Source: Methanobacteriota archaeon (lineage in GTDB: Archaea > Halobacteriota > Methanosarcinia > Methanosarcinales > Methanosarcinaceae). Taken from it: a stretch of DNA of 64,000 nucleotides. The notes beneath the pieces were generated by a model, which did no database searches, was not told where the DNA came from, and saw only the letters and a program-made list of their open reading frames with translations. Positions 45,750-55,398 of the stretch are shown here, one piece after another. Location: positions 133,716 to 197,715 of the forward strand of contig JAEWQJ010000049.1 in assembly GCA_023399215.1 (NCBI GenBank), given 5' to 3'. The position numbers were made by a program, and so were the translations under genes. The number at the start of each line of letters is the position of its first letter. Position 1 is the first letter of the stretch.

Positions 45750-46097
45750 ATGAGTGAATATAAACAGTGTATAGTTTCCCGGGAAGACCTGAAGCTTTCC
45801 AAAGGCAAGTTTGCAGTACAGGTAGCTCATGCTGCTATTTCTGCTTCCGAATGGGCAAGTAAAAGTGACCTTGAAAAATGGAAGGAAGGCGGGCAGAAAA
45901 AAATTGTCCTTAAAGTCCCTACCCTTAATGATCTGTATGAACTTAAGGAGAAAGCAAGAAGGGAAGGGCTACCTACTGCTCTTATACAGGACGCAGGACT
46001 TACGGAAATTCCGTCGGGAACAGTTACAGTCCTCGGAATAGGGCCGGCAAAAGAAGAGCTTATAGATAAAATTACGCGGAACCTTAAACTTGTTTAA
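45750..46097 (+). CDS. pth: Peptidyl-tRNA hydrolase, Pth2 family
   Basis: 115 residues with the Pth2 signatures [37 protein letters not shown] and the C-terminal [10 protein letters not shown]. It frees tRNA from peptidyl-tRNAs that drop off ribosomes; archaea use this family instead of bacterial Pth1. It begins a set of three + strand genes with the transglutaminase-like protein and truD. Confidence 0.96.
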   Translation: MSEYKQCIVSREDLKLSKGKFAVQVAHAAISASEWASKSDLEKWKEGGQKKIVLKVPTLNDLYELKEKARREGLPTALIQDAGLTEIPSGTVTVLGIGPAKEELIDKITRNLKLV

Positions 46098-46223
46098 GTG
46101 CCAAGAACCTGAAAGCCAGATTTGGGAAAATGGTACTAAAATCAAACCGAGCCGGGGCTATCAATGCAATAGCTCCTCCGAAGAGGAAAGAGGTTCCGTC
46201 TGTGTTTGATTCTGGAGGAAAAC

Positions 46224-47468
46224 ATGAGGAATTCAAAGGCTTCAGGAGGAAGAGAGGCAGCCTCAATAATTGCTGTTTTATGCATCTGCTTTGTACTCGC
46301 TGCACTCACCGGGATACTGTCTTCGGATTCAATTGAGAATTTCAGAGAAGAAGTAACAGGTTATATCTCTTCAGGACTGGATCCCGAAATCAAGGAGAGT
46401 GTTTATACACCTCAACCGGCTTTATTTACTTGCCCGGCAACACCCACATACTCCATCAGGAAAAGCGAACTCACTCCCATCCTGAGAACTCCGTTGCAGC
46501 CTGGCTTCTCCCTAAACAGCAACTACCAGACTTCAGATTTTTACCAGGGTGGAATGGGCTATGCCAGAATCAACATTAAAAACGAAGGTCGAAACCCTAT
46601 TTTCATAGACAAGTACGGGGTTTCGGTTAATGCTTCTGAAAGCCGGATTTATTCTGAGGACTGCGGAGTTTTGGTCAATCCCGGTGAAGAGCAGTATCTC
46701 GGAGTAATTGCGATTCAGATCCCTGAAGAAAAAAAAGCAAATTTCAGTATTGTCCTCTGGCTACTTGCCTCGACCTCGGAAGGGAAATGGCACGACTACG
46801 GATCTTATCCTCTGAAAAACTTTACTGTAAACCTGAAGCCAATGCCAGAAAAATCAAATTTAGTATACCGAAACAATCCTTCGCCTTACTTTGAGACCAT
46901 AAACCGACTTGTGGAGCCAGCCGAACCTGAGATAAGGGAAAAGGCAGTCCAGGTGGCTCGTGTATATCCGGGAGCATATAATATCTATCAGGTCTGTGCT
47001 CTCTTTGACATGGTAAAAGAGAAGGTCGAATACGTAAGTGACCCAAGAGGTAATGACATCTGGGAGCCAGCCAACGTTACCCTGAGAATAGAAGCCGGGG
47101 ATTGTGAAGATCAGGCAATTCTCCTTTCATCCATGCTCGAGGCCGTAGGAGGCACAACCCGAGTCTACCTGACCAATACACATGCCTTTGCAGCGGTATA
47201 TATAGGCAATGGAACCGCTGCGACAGATGCCGCAGTCAGAGGCGTAAGGGCCTATTACGGAAACGTTGATGTAAATTACCTGACCGACGAATACGGTTCC
47301 TGGCTGATGCTCGACCCAACTTCAAGCCTTTATGCAGGTGGGCTTCCCGGAAAAACGGCCCCTGCGAAAGTTAAAGCTGCTGAAGGAAACGAAACATATA
47401 GAAGCTGGACCTTTGTAGACACGAATGAAGTAAAAGCTATTGATATCAACCCCAGGTGGTCTTTATAA
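46224..47468 (+). CDS. Membrane-anchored transglutaminase-like protein
   Basis: 414 residues from an ATG preceded by GGAGG at 6 nt. One N-terminal membrane helix (about residues 12-32) is followed by an outward domain. A beta-rich region (about 90-215) precedes a transglutaminase-like cysteine protease core: YVSDPRGNDIWEPANVTLRIEAGDCEDQA (Cys), TNTHAFAAVYIG (His) and LMLDPTSS (Asp), a complete triad. Archaeal relatives are predicted proteases or peptide-modifying enzymes; target unknown. No frame defects. Confidence 0.85.
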   Translation: MRNSKASGGREAASIIAVLCICFVLAALTGILSSDSIENFREEVTGYISSGLDPEIKESVYTPQPALFTCPATPTYSIRKSELTPILRTPLQPGFSLNSNYQTSDFYQGGMGYARINIKNEGRNPIFIDKYGVSVNASESRIYSEDCGVLVNPGEEQYLGVIAIQIPEEKKANFSIVLWLLASTSEGKWHDYGSYPLKNFTVNLKPMPEKSNLVYRNNPSPYFETINRLVEPAEPEIREKAVQVARVYPGAYNIYQVCALFDMVKEKVEYVSDPRGNDIWEPANVTLRIEAGDCEDQAILLSSMLEAVGGTTRVYLTNTHAFAAVYIGNGTAATDAAVRGVRAYYGNVDVNYLTDEYGSWLMLDPTSSLYAGGLPGKTAPAKVKAAEGNETYRSWTFVDTNEVKAIDINPRWSL

Positions 47469-47506
47469 CTTTCACAAAACACGTAATAGAGGGGTGTTTT
47501 TAACCC

Positions 47507-48823
47507 ATGCAAGTGCCGGAAATTGAAAAACAGATCGGAATAAATCTTTACTCCACGGATACTGACGGCCTTGGAGGGCAGCTTCGGCAGGAAGTGGAGG
47601 ATTTTATTGTAAGAGAAATTACGAATCGTGAGGAAGGAAAGGAAGGGAAATACCTTATTCTTGAGCTCGTAAAGCGAGACTGGGACACACATCACCTGAC
47701 CCGGACTCTCGCAAAAATCCTCCAGGTAAGCCAGAAGCGAATCAGCGTTGCAGGCACAAAGGATAAACGTGCACTTACAACTCAGAAAATCAGCATTTTT
47801 GATATTGACGCCCAGAAAATTGAGAAGATCCATTTAAAAGACGTAGAGCTGAAAGTCCTTGGTCGCTCCCGAAAATCCGTTGAACTCGGAGACCTGTGGG
47901 GAAACAATTTCAGAATTACCATCCGGAATATAACCCATTCGAGTGAGGAGACACGCAACCTGCTCGAAAAGACCACAAACGAGATCCTGGATCAGAGCGG
48001 CGTTCCGAACTTCTTCGGGATCCAGCGCTTTGGCTCGGTACGTCCTGTCACGCATCTGGTAGGAAAAGCCATTGTTGAGGGAGATTTTGAAAAAGCTGCC
48101 CTGCTCTATATTGACGAACCCTTCCCTGATGAACCGGAAGATACACGGAAAGCCCGCCAGTTTGTTAAAGAGACCCTAGATTTTAAAGAAGGCCTGAAAA
48201 TCTATCCTCTCCACCTTGGGCATGAAAGAGCAATGATGAACCATCTGATCGCAAACCCAGATGACTTTGCAGGAGCTTTTCTTGTTCTCCCGAAAAACCT
48301 TTACAGGATGTTTGTGCACGGCTACCAGTCCTACATATATAACACAATCCTGTGCAGGAGGATCGAAAAAGGTCTTCCCTTAAATGAGGCTGTAGAAGGT
48401 GATATTGTCTGTTTCAAGAATGAACATGGCCTGCCAGATTCTTCAAAAACCGAAAAAGCCACCGCAGAAACCGTAAATGCCATGAACCGCCTGATTAAGA
48501 AAAAACGGGCCTTCATAACCGCTCCCCTTCCGGGCTATAGTACAGAATTTGCGTCAGGCATTCCGGGAGAAATCGAACAGGCAGTTCTCGATGAACTCAA
48601 AGTCCCTCTGCAAGGTTTCAATATAGAAGAAACTCCTGAGATGAGCTCGAAAGGCACAAGGCGAGAAATCCTCCTTCAGGTTGAACCGAAGTTTGAGGTT
48701 GCTGAAGACGAACTGAACCCGGGAAAATCAAAAGCTGTGCTTGAGTTCATGCTGCCAAAGGGAAGTTACGCAACAACCGTGCTGCGGGAGTACATGAAGG
48801 TAGATCCTCTGCAAATGAGTTGA
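47507..48823 (+). CDS. truD: tRNA pseudouridine synthase TruD
   Basis: 438 residues, the length of archaeal TruD with its insertion domain. The catalytic GTKDKRALTTQ motif with its Asp, the N-terminal EDFIVREI, FFGIQRFGSVRPVTHLVGKAIV and the late SYATTVLREYMK are all visible. It forms pseudouridine 13 in tRNA. GAGGGGTG lies upstream of the ATG. Follows the transglutaminase-like gene by 38 bp. Confidence 0.96.
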   Translation: MQVPEIEKQIGINLYSTDTDGLGGQLRQEVEDFIVREITNREEGKEGKYLILELVKRDWDTHHLTRTLAKILQVSQKRISVAGTKDKRALTTQKISIFDIDAQKIEKIHLKDVELKVLGRSRKSVELGDLWGNNFRITIRNITHSSEETRNLLEKTTNEILDQSGVPNFFGIQRFGSVRPVTHLVGKAIVEGDFEKAALLYIDEPFPDEPEDTRKARQFVKETLDFKEGLKIYPLHLGHERAMMNHLIANPDDFAGAFLVLPKNLYRMFVHGYQSYIYNTILCRRIEKGLPLNEAVEGDIVCFKNEHGLPDSSKTEKATAETVNAMNRLIKKKRAFITAPLPGYSTEFASGIPGEIEQAVLDELKVPLQGFNIEETPEMSSKGTRREILLQVEPKFEVAEDELNPGKSKAVLEFMLPKGSYATTVLREYMKVDPLQMS

Positions 48824-49100
48824 GAACTCAAAAAAAGCCGGGCTGCAGAAAAATAAGGCTACAGTAAAAACGAGCTGTTAAGTAAGGCAGCTCCCTACTC
48901 TTTTTATCCGGGCAGCCGCCTGTGTCCCAAAACCTCGTGTTACATACCTGTGCCCGTAACGCTCACAACAGAAGTAGTTAGTTATGATTAGCTTTGAAAA
49001 AAAGCGATATTTTTTGCTCCTTCAATACTATGGTCTTAAACTCCATATGCAGGGAGATTCTGACAGTAGTGTTCATAGGAAGCATGGAAAAAGGCCCAGT

Positions 49101-50504
49101 TTAATCTTCATTGGGAGTTAATGCAATCTCAGAAGCAGGGAAGTTTCCGTCCTCGCTTACAGTTATTCCATTCTTTAGAAAACCGAACTCTTTCCAGAGC
49201 AAGCCCAGCACGACCAGGAACATCAGAAATTCCGCAGCCGGGGTTGCAAGCCAGACTCCATTAAGATCAAGTAAAGGAGGTAAAATCCAGAGCAGAGGAA
49301 GAAGGAAGAGAAAAACTGTTCCTAGCTGGATGAAAAGAGCATATCTGATTTTGTTTATTGACTGGAAATATACGGAACCCAGCATAACCATCCCATGGGT
49401 AAGGAGAGCAAACACGAAAATCTCCATGCCGTTAAGGGTAATTTTCAGGAGTTCGGGGCTGTCGTGGTTGAAGATAAGGATAAACTGTTCCGGATACATA
49501 GAGAGAAGCATGAAACCAATCACCCCTGTCACGAGGCAGGAGATAACAGCTATCTTCAAGGTCCCTGCAACCCGGGAATAACAACGGGCCCCGTAATTAA
49601 AACCGATGATCGGCTGGGTACCGACTGCTATTCCTTCAAAAATCAGGGAGAAAATCGAAAAGACGTAACCTATAATTCCATAGCCTGAAACAGCGAGTTC
49701 CGAGCCGTAACTGAGCAGCATGTACTCGTTCGCAAAGAGCAGGATGAAAGTTGAAAACTGCATTGCAAAAGAAGGAAGGCCTGTTTTCATAATTTTCAGA
49801 ATAATTCTCGAATCCAGAGAGAGGGAACTGAGTTTTAGCCTCAATCCAGCCCATCCGCTAAAAAAATACAGAGCTAGCAGAATTCCGGAAAAAGAGAAAG
49901 CAATAACCGTGGCTATGGCAGCCCCAGCAACTCCCATTTCCATTCGCATGACAAATACGTAGTCAAGAACCATGTTTACGAGAACACTTGCAACCACGCA
50001 TGTCATAGCAAGTCTTGGTTTTCCATCATTTCTTACAAGAGGATCGAGAGCAATGGCCAGAATCAGGAGTACAGAACCTGAAAATAAGACTCTAATGTAA
50101 CTATTTGCCATGTCAAAGACCGGGCCAGAAGCTCCCAGGAGGCGAAGATAAGAATCCGAGAAGGTAAGCCCTATAGAGGTGAGACCTATTCCCGCAAGCA
50201 GGAGCAGGGGAAAAGCATTATGTACGAGCTTGAGAGCTTCCTGTCGGTTAGCTCTGCCAAGGGCCAGGGCCACAAGGCTTGAAGTCCCGATTCCGATCAT
50301 GTGCCCTACAGCAACTATGGCTAGAAGTGCGGGAAATGCAAGAGTTATCGCCGCAAGCCCCTGGCTGCCCACAGCATTCCCGACAAAGAAACCGTCAATC
50401 ACTCCCTGGATTCCAGCAACAATCAACCCGATGGTTGCCGGAAGAACGAATTTCAGGAAAAGCTTTCCGATACTTGCAGACCTCATTTCCCGTTCATCTG
50501 TCAT
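49101..50504 (-). CDS. MATE-family multidrug/Na+ or H+ antiporter
   Basis: 467 residues with twelve membrane segments. The MATE pattern appears in both halves, e.g. LFLKFVLPATIGLIVAGIQGVIDGFFVGNAVGSQGLAAITLAFP and LPSFAMQFSTFILLFANEYML. It exports cationic compounds using an ion gradient. Its ATG overlaps the stop of the upstream MarR-type gene (ATGA), so expression was once translationally coupled to that regulator, now disrupted. Confidence 0.93.
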   Translation of the reverse strand: MTDEREMRSASIGKLFLKFVLPATIGLIVAGIQGVIDGFFVGNAVGSQGLAAITLAFPALLAIVAVGHMIGIGTSSLVALALGRANRQEALKLVHNAFPLLLLAGIGLTSIGLTFSDSYLRLLGASGPVFDMANSYIRVLFSGSVLLILAIALDPLVRNDGKPRLAMTCVVASVLVNMVLDYVFVMRMEMGVAGAAIATVIAFSFSGILLALYFFSGWAGLRLKLSSLSLDSRIILKIMKTGLPSFAMQFSTFILLFANEYMLLSYGSELAVSGYGIIGYVFSIFSLIFEGIAVGTQPIIGFNYGARCYSRVAGTLKIAVISCLVTGVIGFMLLSMYPEQFILIFNHDSPELLKITLNGMEIFVFALLTHGMVMLGSVYFQSINKIRYALFIQLGTVFLFLLPLLWILPPLLDLNGVWLATPAAEFLMFLVVLGLLWKEFGFLKNGITVSEDGNFPASEIALTPNED

Positions 50505-50928
50505 ACTTTTTCCTCATCAAGCCCGGTAGCCATATTCTCAAAGAGTCTCTCCATAACCTCAAGTTCTTCTTCATACAGAATTTCCCGGGTCTTTTCATAG
50601 GACCTCATATCAGCCCAGTATTTGATCTCAACTACCTTTTTTCCTTTATCGGTAAGTTCAAGCAAGCAGATCCTTCCGTCTTTTGTAGAAGACTTTGTTT
50701 TCAGCAGACCCTTTCCTCCATTATATAAACCATGTTGCTGGCAGAGGGTTTGCTGACCTCCATGGTCTTTGCCAGTTCGGAGATCGTGGGATTGCCCAGG
50801 GAATTAATTTTCCTGAGATAGAGGAAGACATTGCAGGTAATATCTCTGTATTCCTCTAAGAATTTACATTATTTTAAATTTTTTTGATAATAATGGTCCA
50901 TTTTTTCAAGAAGCCTGGAACTTTCCAC
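50501..50928 (-). pseudogene. MarR-family regulator, disrupted by a stop and a frameshift
   Basis: Starting at a GTG (50928) after GGGGAGC, the frame reads VESSRLLEKMDHYYQKNLK, then TAA (50871-50869), then CKFLEEYRDITCNVF and a MarR helix-turn-helix (NPTISELAKTMEVSKPSASNM). At about 50711-50715 one A appears missing (GAAAGG where GAAAAGG restores KGLL), after which another frame continues KTKSSTKDGRICLLELTDKGKKVVE, the MarR wing, and ends in TGA overlapping the MATE start. Two lesions argue for real decay rather than one sequencing error. Its loss may leave the exporter unregulated. Confidence 0.85.
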
Positions 50929-51086
50929 TTTTGCTCCCCATAAATAAAAAAGGGGTGTATTGTTGGGATAAGTTATATTAAAAATTTTCTACCAACTATA
51001 AATTATAATTATAAAATTCATAAAATATAGTTATAAGATTCACTTCTGCATTTCAGGACAAGTCCTGCAGGAACAGACAACAAAAC

Positions 51087-51860
51087 TCATTTTTTAGACC
51101 TTCTACAGGCAAATGCAAACATAACGACGCCCATAAATATGAAAACCAATCTGCTGTAGAGGAAATCATCGGGCAGAATATATGGTATTGGACCCTCCAT
51201 GACTCCCAGATACCAGCGTAGGGGCCACGAAAGGAAATTATTCCCAAAAATATCAAACCACGCAGGGAGCCTCGGATTAAAAAATCCCAGAAACAGCACA
51301 AGAGGCAAAAGAGGGTAAAGCAGTCTGGAATGGACTCTCCCGACCGCCAGGGCAAGCCCCAGTACAAAGATCTGGGAAGGCAACAGAAATAACAGTAAGG
51401 GGAGCGTGAACTCAGCATAAGCGTAGAAATTAAAGTAATGGGCATAATATGCAAAGCTCAATAAAATCGGCAAAGAAGCAGCAAGTACGAAAACAGCCGT
51501 GATTGCCAAGGTTTTTAGCAGATAATATTTTGGTTCGGAAAGCGGGGTAGAAAATATGATATTTCGAACCGCAACTTCCTTTTCCGAAAAGATGGACATA
51601 CAGAGAAGGACAAGGATAACTGATAAAAGTGGCCCGATAATGGAGAGAAATTCCGAATACGTCCATTTTGAGAAAGGAGCCGTACCGTCTTTTCCCCCGA
51701 ATACAAAATTTGTCAGGATGTAACAGGCAAATAGCGACTCGATGAGGACCATGTAAAAATATTTTTTATTATATGCCAGCCTCAAAACCTCATATTTCAA
51801 GACTCTCAACAGGTTAGGGAAATTATTGTTAGGGAAATTATTTGTTGAAAGCTTATTCAT
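51087..51860 (-). CDS. ABC-2-type exporter permease
   Basis: 257 residues with six to seven membrane segments and a hydrophilic N terminus containing a duplicated Asn-Asn-Phe-Pro motif. NIIFSTPLSEPKYYLLKTLAI is the typical cytosolic coupling segment of ABC-2 permeases. It overlaps the end of the preceding permease/peptidase gene by 8 bp and completes the three-gene transporter operon. Confidence 0.85.
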   Translation of the reverse strand: MNKLSTNNFPNNNFPNLLRVLKYEVLRLAYNKKYFYMVLIESLFACYILTNFVFGGKDGTAPFSKWTYSEFLSIIGPLLSVILVLLCMSIFSEKEVAVRNIIFSTPLSEPKYYLLKTLAITAVFVLAASLPILLSFAYYAHYFNFYAYAEFTLPLLLFLLPSQIFVLGLALAVGRVHSRLLYPLLPLVLFLGFFNPRLPAWFDIFGNNFLSWPLRWYLGVMEGPIPYILPDDFLYSRLVFIFMGVVMFAFACRRSKK

Positions 51861-54144
51861 CGAAAACCGCCTCCCCTTCTGCTGTTCCTTCTGTCCCCGT
51901 TTCTTTCCCCTTTACCGGGTCCTCATTAAGATTGGCTTCACTCAGACCTATTGAAGACAGGAATTCCTCATAAGAAAGGGATTTAAACCTGTACTCCGTA
52001 TAAATATCCGATAACTTTATAAAAAATGATTCTTCCCCAAGCAGCTCTTCGGCTCTCAGCAAGAGCATAGGCATCTGGGAATAGAGTTCTATTTTTCGAG
52101 TCTCCATTTCATACTTTTGTCTCTGTTTCTCAGGCAAGTTTTCCAGCATTTTCGGATTCGCATAGTAATAACTGTTTTCCATAGAATCTACCCCGCCTTT
52201 CCACATTGCAGGGATATATGCCGATGCATAGGAACCAAACTCTTCTGTTACGTATTTGTAGGCCAGGTAATCTGCAAGCCCTTCCGAAGACCAGGGGGGA
52301 TTTTCCTCCACGAAAACTCCTGTTCCCCACCACTGATGAGCGATTTCATGGGCTAACAGGTCCATATCCCCAACAAAGGTGAGGTCTTTAAGAGAGCTGA
52401 GATCAGGGGAAAAGCTATCTGAATCTTCTCCAATTTCCCTGTCCAGTTCCCTGTTAAACACATATTCTGAAACCGTTACGACATTCAGGGTGGAATGCCC
52501 GCCGGTCTTGTAGATAGAACTTTCTACTATTTTTAAAGGGTATTCCTGATACGGATAGACGCCTATGTTTTTTTCATAATAGGAAACAATATTTATTAAA
52601 TAGTTTTCAATCCCAAGGGCTTCTATATACGCCCTGTGTTTTGGACTGTAATAGAACTCGATCTCAGTACTGCCAGCCAGCATCTTTTTTACTTCGTAGT
52701 TCCCTGCAAAGACTCCGGGTGAAAAATCATTGGAAAGGGCACTGTATTCCCAGGTTTTTCGGCCGTGTTCTTCCAGAACTTCTGTTAATTCCCCGGGAAC
52801 GACCATTACCAGGTTCTTTGGAGCCGTGACAGAACCCTTTATCTCTATCATATCTTTTGAACCGGTCAGGGGCTCGAAAATCCAGTGTGAGTTTTCCAGC
52901 AGGTATATGCTCTCCTCTGAGATATAACCGGGAAAGCCGATTGAAGAAGGAGATTTGAGCCCGCCTGCATAGCTAATATCTATGGTAACGTTCCTTGATT
53001 CTGCAGGGACTTCCAAACGTACCCTGTCCGTTCCTTTTATACTCTTTAAGGAATTGGGAGCCTCAACTCCATTCACAGTAAGTTTTTTTATCTGAAGCCC
53101 TGAATTTGTGATAAAATCAATATATTCAGTGCCCGATTCTTTTTCAAATTCATAGAGTACCCTGGCCGAAAGGCTCTGGTTTACAGGAAAGAACTGAACA
53201 TTCGAGGAAACATGAGTTAGTTTTACATTTTCATTTGCCTTAAGTTCGGTTTCGAATACACTGTCATTTCGGTTAATATAGAGTTCGTTGATATAAACAA
53301 AAAGAGAAGCGCCCAGAAGCAGCAGGACCAGAACAGGAATCCAGAGCTGCTTTGCATTGAGCTTCAAAGACAAGCTCAAATTTGATTCATATCGTCTTCT
53401 GCACAGCAGCCCGACGGTAAAAATCCCGGTGGAAACAAAAGTCCAGAGAAGACGGTTGTAGAGAACAAACTTAAAAACCGGGAGGATTCCCCCGAAGTCA
53501 GAATACATCACCGCCGAAGTCTGAACCCATTTTAACAGGTAATTTGAGCTACCTATACTCATGAAAAAAAGAATACAGTATGAAAGAAAAGAGATATCCA
53601 GGTTTTCCGTAATCAGATAAAGTCCACTGCAGATCAGAACTGTAAAAAAGATCCCTGCAAGCGTAATTACCAGCAGACTGGATAGAGAAACTACAGGATC
53701 AAAGGTAATTTCAAGGACGAAAACCTGGACTGCATATAGGGCAATTCCCCCCAGCACTACTGTGAAAACCCCTAAGGAGAGGATTGCTGCTGTACGGAAC
53801 ACCAGCAACTGAGAATAATTACAGGATGTATTCAAAAGGCTCGTGCTGTTATTCCTGTGGTCCTTGCTCAACAGCATAAGCGTCAGCACTGCAAAGAGGA
53901 GGGAACCGGCTATTGCTGCGTATTGTGCAGGTCCGAGAGCTACGGTAAAAGAGGTTTTTGCGAGCCCCACCAGGCTACGCTCATTCGTATAATCGATAGC
54001 TTTCAGCCCCAGTACTGTAGCCAGGACGGTCAGGAATATGGACGTCAGTGCCAGCTTTGATCTGGAAATTAGTCTGATTTCATTGAAAAGAAAGGAGAAG
54101 CCTGAAAAAAAAGGAATTCGATTTGCCATTTTATGCACTCTCAT
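51853..54144 (-). CDS. ABC permease fused to an M1-family zinc aminopeptidase domain
   Basis: 763 residues. The first ~290 hold about seven membrane segments of ABC-2 type (LLSKDHRNNSTSLLNTSCNYSQLLVFRTAAI is a cytosolic coupling loop). The rest is an outward domain with a beta-sandwich (about 300-480) and an M1-like catalytic region: HEIAH at 599-603 and a ligand Glu in PPWSSEGLADYLAYKYV 18 residues later. The GAMEN exopeptidase motif of M1 enzymes is replaced by GGHSTLN. It overlaps the ATPase gene by 4 bp. The peptidase could trim peptides as they are exported. Confidence 0.88.
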   Translation of the reverse strand: MRVHKMANRIPFFSGFSFLFNEIRLISRSKLALTSIFLTVLATVLGLKAIDYTNERSLVGLAKTSFTVALGPAQYAAIAGSLLFAVLTLMLLSKDHRNNSTSLLNTSCNYSQLLVFRTAAILSLGVFTVVLGGIALYAVQVFVLEITFDPVVSLSSLLVITLAGIFFTVLICSGLYLITENLDISFLSYCILFFMSIGSSNYLLKWVQTSAVMYSDFGGILPVFKFVLYNRLLWTFVSTGIFTVGLLCRRRYESNLSLSLKLNAKQLWIPVLVLLLLGASLFVYINELYINRNDSVFETELKANENVKLTHVSSNVQFFPVNQSLSARVLYEFEKESGTEYIDFITNSGLQIKKLTVNGVEAPNSLKSIKGTDRVRLEVPAESRNVTIDISYAGGLKSPSSIGFPGYISEESIYLLENSHWIFEPLTGSKDMIEIKGSVTAPKNLVMVVPGELTEVLEEHGRKTWEYSALSNDFSPGVFAGNYEVKKMLAGSTEIEFYYSPKHRAYIEALGIENYLINIVSYYEKNIGVYPYQEYPLKIVESSIYKTGGHSTLNVVTVSEYVFNRELDREIGEDSDSFSPDLSSLKDLTFVGDMDLLAHEIAHQWWGTGVFVEENPPWSSEGLADYLAYKYVTEEFGSYASAYIPAMWKGGVDSMENSYYYANPKMLENLPEKQRQKYEMETRKIELYSQMPMLLLRAEELLGEESFFIKLSDIYTEYRFKSLSYEEFLSSIGLSEANLNEDPVKGKETGTEGTAEGEAVFDE

Positions 54145-55007
54145 CCGCCCTGTGTAATCAAATACATATAAGCATCTTCAAGCGAAGGAGTTACTGGTTT
54201 TATGCCGGAAGGAAGCTTATCTCCTACAATTCTGTACTGGGCTCCTGTTTCTGTTATAAGCCTTGAAGTCACTATGCAGTTCTTTTCAATATCAGGGCCA
54301 GCTTCACAGTCAGAGTCGAGCACACCTACATGCCCTGCAGCCTTTTTAATCAGTTCTACAGGGTTTCCGTCAAAAAGGATTTCACCCCTATTCAGGACAA
54401 TCAGCCGGTTGCAAATTGATTCCACGTCTTCAATAATGTGAGTTGAGAGAAGCACAAGCCTGTGGTTCGCATTTTCGGCCAGAAGGTTTCGGAACCTTAC
54501 CCTTTCAGCCGGGTCAAGCCCAACAGTAAGCTCGTCAACGATAAGAAGTTCGGGATCATTCAAAAGAGCCTGTGCAATTCCGACCCTCTGCTTCTGCCCC
54601 CCTGAGAGAGTTTTTATTCTGGCATTTTGTTTTTCGGAAAGCCCGGTTTTTTCGATGCAATTTTCAATCCGCTCTTTTTTTTCAGAACCCAGACCTTTTA
54701 AAAGCGCCATATAATCCAGGAACTGGTATACGGTCAGTTCTTCATAAAGGCCAAATTCCTGGGGCAGGTACCCAAGATGGTTCTTAAGGTCGTTCTCGCT
54801 TTTGCTTATGTCCGTCCCGTCAATTTTTATTGACCCAGTCGACGCAAGGATCTGACGGACAAGGATTTTCATAAAAGTAGTCTTCCCTGCCCCGTTTGGT
54901 CCTATTAGTCCAACAATGGAAGGAGGTCGAAACTCGAGATTGATGCCTGAAAGCACGTATTTTTCCGGTCCGTATGCTTTTGACAGGTTTTTAATTTCAA
55001 TTTCCAT
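54141..55007 (-). CDS. ABC exporter ATP-binding protein
   Basis: 288 residues: Walker A GPNGAGKTT, Q-loop LPQEFGLYEELTV, signature LSGGQKQRVGIAQALL, Walker B LLIVDELTVGLDP and H-loop STHIIEDV. The Walker B Glu is present, so it should hydrolyse ATP. The C-terminal ~70 residues are an accessory domain as in drug/bacteriocin-type exporters. First gene of the operon; the spacer 55008-55398 upstream is A+T-rich with no gene. Confidence 0.95.
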   Translation of the reverse strand: MEIEIKNLSKAYGPEKYVLSGINLEFRPPSIVGLIGPNGAGKTTFMKILVRQILASTGSIKIDGTDISKSENDLKNHLGYLPQEFGLYEELTVYQFLDYMALLKGLGSEKKERIENCIEKTGLSEKQNARIKTLSGGQKQRVGIAQALLNDPELLIVDELTVGLDPAERVRFRNLLAENANHRLVLLSTHIIEDVESICNRLIVLNRGEILFDGNPVELIKKAAGHVGVLDSDCEAGPDIEKNCIVTSRLITETGAQYRIVGDKLPSGIKPVTPSLEDAYMYLITQGG

Positions 55008-55398
55008 TGTTTATTCACCTACTCTCCAAATTAAATAAATCGAAACATTCCGGTTTCCAGACATCCATATAATTTGCACTTATTCTGGTAATTCCTTTGA
55101 AGGAATCTAATCTGGAAATATCTTCCTCAACCCGTAATCATCACAAAAACACAATTATATTATAATACTGGGACAGACAAACAATTGAATTAGGATAAAC
55201 AGTCATAAGTTTTTAAGAAGCACTAAGCTTTCGCTTGCGTCGACAAAAATCAAGACAAAAACAATAGTGAATAAAATTTACTATTATAAGAAATTTATGC
55301 ATATAAAAGAATATATTTGAAAAATGATAGAATATCCTTTACCATCAATAGCAATTATAATTTTGTTTTCCCAATCTATATTTTTTACAATTTCACCT

